This document shows, piece after piece, positions 1 to 5,280 of a stretch of 7,594 bases of DNA; within the stretch, counting starts at the first letter, position 1; each line of letters opens with the position of its first letter. The DNA lies in assembly GCA_900752445.1 (NCBI GenBank), contig CAADVN010000191.1, positions 1 through 7,594 of the forward strand. Reading direction: 5' to 3'. The position numbers and the translations under genes are program-made. Source of the DNA: an uncultured Oscillospiraceae bacterium. Lineage in GTDB: Bacteria > Bacillota > Clostridia > Oscillospirales > Oscillospiraceae. The notes beneath the pieces were generated by a model. It had not been told where the DNA came from. It ran no database searches and saw only the letters and a list, made by a program, of their open reading frames with translations.

Positions 1-639
1 AGCTGCTATTTCCACGAGATGCAGTTCTGGGCCTCACAGGGCTTTGCGGTCATGTTCTGCAACCCCACCGGCGGCGACGGCGGCGGGGGCGAGTTTGCGG
101 ACATCCGCGGGCAGTACGGCCGGCAGGACTTCGCGGACCTCATGCAGTTTGTGGACACCGCGCTTAAGCGCTGCGATTTCATAGACGCGGAGCGCCTCGG
201 CGTCACGGGCGGCAGCTACGGCGGCTTCATGACGAACTGGGTCATCGGCCACACGGACAGGTTCAAGTGCGCGGCCAGCCAGCGCAGCATAGCCAACTGG
301 CTGAGCTTCCACAACATGGCGGACATCGGCTGGTACTTCACCCAGGACCAGACCGGCGGAGGCCCCTGGCACGACATGGACAAGGCCTGGGCACAGTCGC
401 CCGTGAAATACGCCGACAGGGTCACGACGCCGACGCTGTTCATACACTCGGATGAGGACTTCCGCTGCCCGCTCGCCGAGGGTTTGCAGATGTTCTACGC
501 GCTTCGTTACCACGGCGTCGAGAGCCGCATGTGCATCTTCAAGGGCGAGAACCACGAGCTCTCGCGCTCCGGCAAACCCAAAAACCGCATCCGCCGCCTC
601 AGAGAGATAACGGAGTGGATGGAGCGGCACCTCAAATGA
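1..639 (+). CDS. S9-family (prolyl oligopeptidase) serine peptidase, C-terminal part; 5' end outside window
   Basis: The frame is open from base 1, so this is the last 212 codons of a longer gene whose beta-propeller part lies upstream. It is the alpha/beta-hydrolase domain of an S9C-like acylaminoacyl/oligopeptidase, which hydrolyses short peptides and is probably cytosolic. The nucleophile motif GGSYGGF puts the catalytic Ser at fragment residue 72 (bases 214-216). The Asp is expected at residue 153 in HSDEDFRCP (457-459) and the His at residue 185 in GENHE (553-555), so the whole triad is present. Around residues 21-31 the segment reads NPTGGDGGGGE, whereas family members commonly have an NPRGS/GDGRG-like sequence; this may be a specificity or loop variant. 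The gene ends in TGA, followed 18 bp later by a strong terminator, so it is transcriptionally separate from the aco genes. The family is secure; the substrate cannot be inferred. Confidence 0.9.
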   Translation, partial: SCYFHEMQFWASQGFAVMFCNPTGGDGGGGEFADIRGQYGRQDFADLMQFVDTALKRCDFIDAERLGVTGGSYGGFMTNWVIGHTDRFKCAASQRSIANWLSFHNMADIGWYFTQDQTGGGPWHDMDKAWAQSPVKYADRVTTPTLFIHSDEDFRCPLAEGLQMFYALRYHGVESRMCIFKGENHELSRSGKPKNRIRRLREITEWMERHLK

Positions 640-657
640 TAGCCTGACCAAGCACAA

Positions 658-691
658 GCGGCCCGGTTTTCTCACCGGGCCGCAAATTTTT
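658..691 (+). terminator. Rho-independent terminator of the peptidase gene
   Basis: A perfect 10-bp GC-rich stem, GCGGCCCGGT (658-667) with ACCGGGCCGC (674-683), has a 6-nt loop (TTTCTC). It is followed by AAA and a run of five T (687-691). It lies 18 bp after the stop codon and 20 bp before the next promoter. Confidence 0.9.
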
Positions 692-710
692 GCGAATTTT
701 TGAGAAGTGC

Positions 711-739
711 TTGCTATTAGAGCGAAAATAGGCTATACT
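711..739 (+). promoter_or_regulatory. Sigma70-like promoter of the lplA-acoR unit
   Basis: The -35 box is TTGCTA (711-716) and the -10 box is TATACT (734-739), with a 17-bp spacer. Transcription is predicted to start near 745-747, giving a leader of about 22-24 nt before the GTG start at 769. It sits just after the upstream terminator. No GG-N10-GC (-24/-12) pattern was found in 640-768 when read by eye; the nearest GG...GC pair, inside the terminator, has a 12-bp gap. Confidence 0.7.
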
Positions 740-740
740 T

Positions 741-759
741 TTCTCAGCATTTGAGACGG
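741..759 (+). promoter_or_regulatory. TCTCA/TGAGA dyad at the lplA transcription start
   Basis: TTCTCAGCATTTGAGACGG holds TCTCA (742-746) and TGAGA (752-756) as inverted half-sites 5 bp apart, spanning the predicted transcription start. A related string, ATCTCAGCAAATCGAGACG, lies at 3715-3733 after acoR, and TTGAGACGG recurs at 3862-3870 in the next promoter. Its use as a protein-binding site is inferred from this recurrence only. The right half also runs into the ribosome-binding site GGAGGG (758-763). Confidence 0.4.
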
Positions 760-768
760 AGGGACACC

Positions 769-1785
769 GTGCTGCACTATATTGAGACCGGGAGCACCAG
801 GGCAGATCACAACCTGGCCTTCGAGGAGTTCGTGCTGGAGAATCGCCGCCAGGGCGATTGGCTCATGCTCTGGCAGAACGCGAACGCCGTGATAATCGGC
901 CTGAACCAGAACGCCGCAGAGGAGATAGACGAGGGCTTCGTGCGGCGAGAGGGCATAGAGGTCGTGCGCAGGATGACGGGCGGCGGCGCGGTGTACCACG
1001 ACCTGGGGAACCTGAACTATTCCTTTTTCACGGACGCCGGGGACACGGCAGAGCTGAGTATGGAGGCCCTGGCGAGGCCGGTATGCCGCGCGCTCGGGGC
1101 CCTGGGCGTGCGGGCGGAGCTCACGGGCCGAAACGACATATGTATAGAGGGCAAAAAGGTCTCCGGCACGGCGCAGAGGCTCAGCCGCGGCAGGGTGCTC
1201 CACCACGGCACCCTGCTTTTTGACACGGATACTGCAATGCTCGCGGGTGCGCTCCGGCCCAGCCCGGAGAAGTTCAGCTCAAAAGCCGCGAAGTCCGTGC
1301 GCAGCCGTGTGGGGAACATCCGGGACTTCCTGCCCCGGGACATGGGGCTTGCGGAGTTCTGGCAGGAGCTGCTGCGTGAGCTTGCCCGGGACGGGCTCGT
1401 GCGCGAGCGCCTGACGGAGCCGGAGCTCGATGAGGTGAGCCGGCTGGCGCGGGAGAAATACGGCAGCTGGGACTGGAACCATGGCCGTGCGCCGGACTTC
1501 GGCTTCAGGGCGCGGGGGCGTTTTTCCGGCGGCACTGTGGAGGTCAGGCTCAAGCTCCACGCGGGCAGGATAGAGGATGCGGCCTTTTTGGGCGACTATC
1601 TCGCGCTGCGCGGCGGCGAGGGGCTCTGCGCAGCCCTGCGGGGCATAAGGCTCGAGCCGGCGGATGTGCTCGGCACGCTGAAACGCCTGCCGCTGCGTGA
1701 GTATCTGGGCGGTATCACGGCGGAGGAGATAACAGGGCTCATATTCGGGGAGGACGGGGAAAATGAAGGACCTGAGAAAACTTGA
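769..1785 (+). CDS. lplA: Lipoate-protein ligase A
   Basis: 338 aa, the same length as E. coli LplA. It activates free lipoate with ATP to lipoyl-AMP and transfers it to the lipoyl-domain lysine of 2-oxoacid or acetoin dehydrogenase E2 proteins in the cytosol. Visible signatures are RRMTGGGAVYHDLGN (residues 67-81, nucleotide/lipoate loop), GRNDICIEGKKVSGTAQR (120-137) with the catalytic lysine expected at K130, HHGTLL (145-150), and SVRSRV followed by a C-terminal accessory domain, so it is a full two-domain enzyme. The start chosen is GTG at 769 because GGAGGG (758-763) lies 5 nt before it; an in-frame TTG at 751 would place the ribosome site inside the gene. It is first in a unit with the regulator and just upstream of lipoyl-dependent aco genes, whose E2 is its likely target. 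Its end overlaps the regulator start by 23 bp. Confidence 0.93.
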   Translation: MLHYIETGSTRADHNLAFEEFVLENRRQGDWLMLWQNANAVIIGLNQNAAEEIDEGFVRREGIEVVRRMTGGGAVYHDLGNLNYSFFTDAGDTAELSMEALARPVCRALGALGVRAELTGRNDICIEGKKVSGTAQRLSRGRVLHHGTLLFDTDTAMLAGALRPSPEKFSSKAAKSVRSRVGNIRDFLPRDMGLAEFWQELLRELARDGLVRERLTEPELDEVSRLAREKYGSWDWNHGRAPDFGFRARGRFSGGTVEVRLKLHAGRIEDAAFLGDYLALRGGEGLCAALRGIRLEPADVLGTLKRLPLREYLGGITAEEITGLIFGEDGENEGPEKT

Positions 1786-3682
1786 GGAGATCTGGGCGGC
1801 CTATGTTTACGAGGGCAGGCTTGACGCCTCGGTGCAGCCGGCGGTGGCCGAATGCTGGAAGAAGTGCCGCGAGGCGGGCGTGGATCCGAACGGCGGCCTG
1901 GGCCGCAGGGTTGACGAGGCCGTGTTCCGGTCGATACGCGAGGCCAACAGCACGCTCATGGATATCGCGCTGCCCATCATGCAGAGCGTCTTTGATATCG
2001 TGCGCAGGACGGGCTTTCTCATGGTGCTGACCGACGGGGCGGGCTACGTGCTCGAGACCATGGGCGACGAGTCCATCATGGAGCGCACGGAGGACCTGCG
2101 CTTCGTGCCGGGCGCGCTCTGGTCGAACCTGAGCGTGGGCACGAACGCCATAAGCGTGGCTCTCGACTGCGACACGCCCATACAGATGGTGGGGCCTGAG
2201 CACTACTGCCGGACGCACCACGGCTGGACCTGCTCGGCTGCGCCCATACACGGGCTTAACGGCGAGGTCATAGGCTGCTTCAACATGTCGGGCGACGCTT
2301 CGGGCGTGCACGACCACACGCTGGCCGTGGTGCTGGCGGCAGTGTACGGCATAGAAGGCAAGCTCTCTCTGCTGCGCAACGCCGAGCTCATGCGCACGGC
2401 GCTGGAGGGCAGTGCGGACGGCATAGTCCTGCTGGGCCAGGACGACTACCGTGCGGTCTGGATGAACAGTGCGGCGGTACGGCTGCTGGGCATGGACCTG
2501 GAGGAACTGGGAGGCCAGGATTTCCGACGGCTCATGCCGGATATAGGCTGGGACGCCATGGATTGGCGCCGCGGCAGCCGCTGCTTCGCCGACGACTCGA
2601 GGCTCATGACTGCAGAGGGCGTGCTGCACTGCTCGGTCTCGGTCAGCCCCTCCATGGACTACGACCTACGCACGCTCTGCGTCACGCTCAAGAAGCAGAA
2701 GCACCTCATAGACTCGGTGAACAAGGTCAGCGGCAACCGCGCGATATATACCTTCCAGGACATCTACACGCGCGACCCGGCGATGAAAAAGACCATCGCC
2801 CTCGCGCGGCGTTATGCGCAGTACGACGGCAACATCCTCATAGAGGGCGAGTCCGGCACGGGCAAAGAGCTCTTCGCCCAGGCAATGCACAATGAGGGCA
2901 GCCGTTCCGAGGGCCCCTTCGTGGCGATAAACTGCGCCTCGATACCCCGGGACCTGCTCGAGCGCGAGCTCTTCGGCTACGAGGCCGGGGCCTTTCCCGG
3001 CGCGCAGTCCGGCGAGGGCAACCCGGGCAGGTTCGAGCTCGCAAACCACGGCACGCTCTTTCTCGACGAGATAGGCGAGCTGCCCATCGAGTTCCAGCCG
3101 AAGCTGCTGCGCGCGGTGGAGACGCACAGGATCACAAGGGTAGGCGGAGGGCAGGAGATAGACCTCGACATACGGATAATCGCCTCGACGAACCGGCGCC
3201 TGGAACAGCTGGCAGCAGAGGGCGGTTTCCGTCAGGACCTGTACTACCGTCTGAACGTGCTCAAGCTCGAGATCCCGCCCCTGCGTGAGCGTCCGGGGGA
3301 CATAGGCCTCTGCGCGGAGCGGTTTCTGGAGAGGTTCAACAAGATGTCGCAGGAGCCGGCGCGGAGCATGGCGCCGGAGTTCCTGTCTGGGCTCATGGAG
3401 TACGATTGGCCTGGCAATGTGCGCGAGCTGCAAAACACCATAGAGCGGGCCTACTACTCGGCCACGGGGCCGGAGCTGGACGGGCAGAGCCTGAGGCTCT
3501 CGCTCTGTCCGGGCCCGAAGCCGCAGGACCAGGGCGAGAACGGTGAGGCCGGCGAGCTGCTTGCGGCGCTCACTCTCTCCGGCGGCGACGTGGAGGAGGC
3601 AGCAAAAAGGCTGGGTATGAGCCGCGCTACGCTCTATCGCAGGATAAAGCGCTGCGGCATTGATGTGAAGAGCCTGAGATGA
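1763..3682 (+). CDS. acoR: AcoR-like AAA+ transcriptional activator (GAF-PAS-AAA+-Fis), variant GAFPGA loop
   Basis: 639 aa, AcoR-like architecture. An N-terminal GAF-like sensor covers about 60-200 (GTNAIS at 126-131, HGWTCSAAPI at 153-162) and a PAS domain about 205-310. The AAA+ domain covers about 335-560: Walker A GESGTGKE (362-369), Walker B GTLFLDEIGE (430-439), sensor I STN (475-477), LYYRLN (493-498) and PPLRERPGDI (505-514). A Fis-type helix-turn-helix lies at about 606-636. Family members sense acetoin or related compounds and drive aco operons through sigma54. Here the sigma54-contacting GAFTGA loop reads GAFPGA (409-414; Pro412 codon CCC at 2996-2998, one base from Thr ACC). All ATPase motifs look intact, so the gene is not simply decaying. 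ATG 1763 has GGGGAGG (1747-1753) upstream inside lplA, which suggests translational coupling. It lies upstream of the aco genes and is followed by a terminator. Family assignment is firm; sigma54 dependence is doubtful. Confidence 0.9.
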   Translation: MKDLRKLEEIWAAYVYEGRLDASVQPAVAECWKKCREAGVDPNGGLGRRVDEAVFRSIREANSTLMDIALPIMQSVFDIVRRTGFLMVLTDGAGYVLETMGDESIMERTEDLRFVPGALWSNLSVGTNAISVALDCDTPIQMVGPEHYCRTHHGWTCSAAPIHGLNGEVIGCFNMSGDASGVHDHTLAVVLAAVYGIEGKLSLLRNAELMRTALEGSADGIVLLGQDDYRAVWMNSAAVRLLGMDLEELGGQDFRRLMPDIGWDAMDWRRGSRCFADDSRLMTAEGVLHCSVSVSPSMDYDLRTLCVTLKKQKHLIDSVNKVSGNRAIYTFQDIYTRDPAMKKTIALARRYAQYDGNILIEGESGTGKELFAQAMHNEGSRSEGPFVAINCASIPRDLLERELFGYEAGAFPGAQSGEGNPGRFELANHGTLFLDEIGELPIEFQPKLLRAVETHRITRVGGGQEIDLDIRIIASTNRRLEQLAAEGGFRQDLYYRLNVLKLEIPPLRERPGDIGLCAERFLERFNKMSQEPARSMAPEFLSGLMEYDWPGNVRELQNTIERAYYSATGPELDGQSLRLSLCPGPKPQDQGENGEAGELLAALTLSGGDVEEAAKRLGMSRATLYRRIKRCGIDVKSLR

Positions 3683-3684
3683 AA

Positions 3685-3734
3685 TTCTCACTAGATTGAG
3701 ACGAATTGATACGAATCTCAGCAAATCGAGACGA
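3685..3734 (+). repeat. Cluster of TTGAGACG-type motifs in roughly 10-bp register
   Basis: Directly after acoR, the units ATTGAGACGA (3695-3704), ATTGATACGA (3705-3714), ATCTCAGCAA (3715-3724) and ATCGAGACGA (3725-3734) follow in a 10-bp register, preceded by TTCTCA (3685-3690). The third unit matches only as an inverted TCTCA half. More copies appear at 3769-3774 (TTCTCA), 3853-3858, 3862-3870, 3892-3897 and 3902-3910. A spacing of one helical turn would place bound proteins on one DNA face. Operator function is inference. The last unit is also the left arm of the terminator. Confidence 0.5.
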
Positions 3735-3759
3735 AACAACAAGTTTCGTCTCGATTTTT
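3723..3759 (+). terminator. Rho-independent terminator of the lplA-acoR unit
   Basis: A perfect 14-bp inverted repeat, AAATCGAGACGAAA (3723-3736) with TTTCGTCTCGATTT (3744-3757), has a 7-nt loop (CAACAAG) and continues into T residues up to 3759. It lies 40 bp after the acoR stop codon and separates the regulator unit from the aco operon. The stem contains CGAGACG, the motif that recurs in this intergenic region. Confidence 0.85.
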
Positions 3760-3801
3760 CTGTCAAAATTCTCACAATTTATGAAAATGAACCGAAAAGA
3801 G

Positions 3802-3825
3802 GGCTCAGAAGTTGTCTCTGACGCC
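3802..3825 (+). other. Small imperfect dyad upstream of the aco promoter
   Basis: GGCTCAGA (3802-3809) pairs with TCTGA-C-GCC (3817-3825): 8 bp with one bulged C (3822) and a 7-nt loop. Its centre is about 75 bp upstream of the predicted aco transcription start, where an activator site could sit. No T run follows, so it is not a terminator. The rest of 3760-3852 is AT-rich and shows nothing else I can name. Confidence 0.3.
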
Positions 3826-3852
3826 GAAATGTGGAAAAATCATAGGACGCTC

Positions 3853-3881
3853 TTGAGAATATTGAGACGGTAGTGTATACT
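3853..3881 (+). promoter_or_regulatory. Sigma70-like promoter of the aco operon
   Basis: The -35 box is TTGAGA (3853-3858) and the -10 box is TATACT (3876-3881, preceded by TG), with a 17-bp spacer. The start of transcription is predicted near 3888. The -10 box and spacing equal those of the lplA promoter. The spacer holds TTGAGACGG (3862-3870), 9 bp from the -35 copy, and the early leader holds TTGAGA (3892-3897) and TTGATACGG (3902-3910). Reading 3683-3920 for GG-N10-GC found no sigma54-type -24/-12 element. Confidence 0.65.
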
Positions 3882-3908
3882 CAAGTTGGATTTGAGAAAA
3901 GTTGATAC

Positions 3909-3916
3909 GGAGGTGA
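3909..3916 (+). promoter_or_regulatory. Ribosome-binding site fixing the TTG start of the Lin0512-family gene
   Basis: GGAGGTGA is a full-strength Shine-Dalgarno sequence 4 nt before TTG 3921. No ATG or GTG lies between them in frame; the next in-frame ATG (codon 10) falls inside the conserved GxGxDxHG motif, so TTG is the start. Confidence 0.8.
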
Positions 3917-3920
3917 GATT

Positions 3921-4280
3921 TTGAAAAAGTTCATCGTTGAATTCGGCATGGGGACTGACTTTCACGGGCAGGACGTGACCCGTGCGGCGAAGAAGGCGGT
4001 GAAGGACGCGGTGTCGCGCAGCTGCCTGTGCGGGCTGGAGGATGTGCTGGGCCTGACGGATTTCACGCGGCAGGTGCGGATACTGGCGACAGTGGCGGTC
4101 TCGCGCCCGGAGGAGGTGGACTGCGCCGAGGTGGCAACGGCCCTGCCCGTTGGCACGGTAGAGGTACGGGCCGTAAAGGGCGGGCTCGTTGTGGACGGGT
4201 TGTGCATCAGGGACTTTGGCGACAGGGACTGCAGCATTGAGGCGGCGCTGGCCGCTGTGGAAGTTTTCATCACGGAATGA
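3921..4280 (+). CDS. Lin0512-family protein of unknown function
   Basis: 119 aa, about the usual size for this small family. Its diagnostic motif GxGxDxHG appears as GMGTDFHG at residues 9-16, followed by QDVTRAAKKAVKDAVSRSC. The Lin0512 family is a conserved group of unknown function, known mainly from Bacillota with members in cyanobacteria, alphaproteobacteria and plants. No signal peptide or membrane segment is visible, so it is probably cytosolic. The Asp and His of the motif could bind a metal or catalyse a reaction, but that is speculation. It is the first gene after the aco promoter and ends 13 bp before acoA, which starts with its own AAGGAGGT site, so it is cotranscribed with the E1 genes. 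This position suggests a role in acetoin/2-oxoacid dehydrogenase function or cofactor handling, unproven. The start is TTG with a perfect Shine-Dalgarno sequence. Confidence 0.8.
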   Translation: MKKFIVEFGMGTDFHGQDVTRAAKKAVKDAVSRSCLCGLEDVLGLTDFTRQVRILATVAVSRPEEVDCAEVATALPVGTVEVRAVKGGLVVDGLCIRDFGDRDCSIEAALAAVEVFITE

Positions 4281-4293
4281 AGGAGGTCAACAA

Positions 4294-5280
4294 ATGGCGA
4301 TCAGCAAAGAGCAGATGAAGGACATGTATGTGAAGATGCGGCGCATACGTGACTTCGAGAGCACGGCTGCGCGGCTGTTTGCAGAGGGCAAGATCCCCGG
4401 CTTCGTACACCTGTACCTGGGTGAGGAGGCCATAGCGCCCGCCGTCTGCGAATGCCTGCGCGACGACGATTTCATCACCAGCACGCACAGGGGCCACGGC
4501 CACATCATAGCCAAGGGCGGCGACCTGAACCTGATGATGGCGGAGCTCTTCGGCCGGGAGACGGGCTACTGCAAGGGCAAGGGCGGCTCCATGCACATTG
4601 CGGACAGGGACAAGGGCATCCTGGGCGCGAACGGCATAGTCGGCGCGGGACACTGCATCTCCTGCGGCGCGGGGCTATCGGCGAAGATACGCGGCACGGA
4701 CCAGGTCTGCGTCTGCTTCTTCGGCGACGGCTCGACAAACCAGGGCACCTTCCACGAGTCGCTGAACATGGCGTCCATATGGAAGCTGCCGATAATCTTT
4801 GTGTGCGAGAACAACCACTACGGCATATCGATGAGCCAGGACAGGCACCAGGCGATAAAGGACGTCGCGGACCGCGGCGCGGCCTACAACATCCCGGGGA
4901 TCGCCGTGGACGGCAACGACCCGCTTGCGGTGTACGAGGCGGCGTCGGAGGCTGTGGCGAGGGCCAGGGCCGGCAAGGGCCCGACGCTGCTCGAGTGCAA
5001 GACCTATCGCCAGCGCGGCCACTTCGAGGGCGACCCGGCCACCTACAAGCCGAAGGAGGAGCAGGCGGCCTGGATGGAGAAGGACCCGCTTCCGCGCTTT
5101 GCGGCTTTCCTGGCAGAAAACGGCGTGCTGACGGCAGAGGAGATCGCCGCCATCGACGCGCAGGTGGCCAAGGAGGTCGAGGACGCCATCGCCTTTGCGG
5201 ACGCACAGCCGATACCGAGTCTGGAGAGCGCCGTCGTGGACGTCTATTCCGACATAGTTGAGGAGGTGCGCGAGAGATGA
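4294..5280 (+). CDS. acoA: Acetoin/2-oxoacid dehydrogenase E1 component, alpha subunit
   Basis: 328 aa, full length for the TPP-dependent E1 alpha family. With E1 beta it forms a heterotetramer that decarboxylates a 2-oxoacid or cleaves acetoin on TPP and passes the acyl group to lipoyl-E2. Visible signatures are KIPGFVHLYLGEEA (33-46), STHRGHGH (63-70), GYCKGKGGSMHIAD (91-104) and the TPP/Mg motif from GDGSTNQG (144-151) to ENN (172-174), then YGISMSQDRH (176-185) and YRQRGHFEGD (238-247). GFVHL...STHRGHGH and GYCKGKGGSMH are typical of AcoA rather than pyruvate or branched-chain E1, and the AcoR and AcoX neighbours agree. Residues 118-126 (AGHCISCGA) replace the more usual GGIPIATGA-like stretch. 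ATG 4294 lies 6 nt after AAGGAGGT (4280-4287). The stop overlaps acoB by ATGA. Acetoin is the favoured substrate, but a pyruvate-type role is not excluded. Confidence 0.9.
   Translation: MAISKEQMKDMYVKMRRIRDFESTAARLFAEGKIPGFVHLYLGEEAIAPAVCECLRDDDFITSTHRGHGHIIAKGGDLNLMMAELFGRETGYCKGKGGSMHIADRDKGILGANGIVGAGHCISCGAGLSAKIRGTDQVCVCFFGDGSTNQGTFHESLNMASIWKLPIIFVCENNHYGISMSQDRHQAIKDVADRGAAYNIPGIAVDGNDPLAVYEAASEAVARARAGKGPTLLECKTYRQRGHFEGDPATYKPKEEQAAWMEKDPLPRFAAFLAENGVLTAEEIAAIDAQVAKEVEDAIAFADAQPIPSLESAVVDVYSDIVEEVRER

Noticed and set aside
34..675. 213-codon minus-strand frame opposite the peptidase
   Set aside because: It runs through the terminator hairpin and shows no domain; the opposite frame has the full S9 catalytic triad.
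678..693. Possible sigma54 -24/-12 element (GG...GC) before lplA
   Set aside because: The gap is 12 bp instead of 10 and the sequence is part of the terminator stem and tail.
751..768. TTG 751 as the lplA start
   Set aside because: The Shine-Dalgarno sequence GGAGGG lies downstream of it at 758-763 and is correctly spaced for GTG 769; the extra residues are not part of the LplA fold.
1739..2629. 296-codon open frame on the minus strand opposite the GAF/PAS part of acoR
   Set aside because: Composition (rich in His, Arg, Ala, Val) is typical of a shadow frame; no family resemblance, and the + strand gene is well supported.
3743..3768. Minus-strand TTGACA near 3763-3768 as a divergent promoter
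   Set aside because: No -10-like hexamer lies about 17 bp away on that strand, and there is no minus-strand gene for it to serve.
2666..3775. Long open frame on the minus strand (369 codons) opposite acoR
   Set aside because: It lies opposite a clearly conserved AAA+ protein, its translation shows no recognisable domain, and long antisense frames are expected in GC-rich DNA.
3685..3910. CRISPR-like array or transposon end
   Set aside because: The repeated units are only 8-10 bp, adjacent or irregularly spaced, without unique spacers, a transposase gene or target duplications.
4452..5261. 269-codon + strand frame inside acoA in another register
   Set aside because: The translation is a low-complexity Arg/Gly/His-rich shadow, whereas the acoA frame has every E1 alpha motif.
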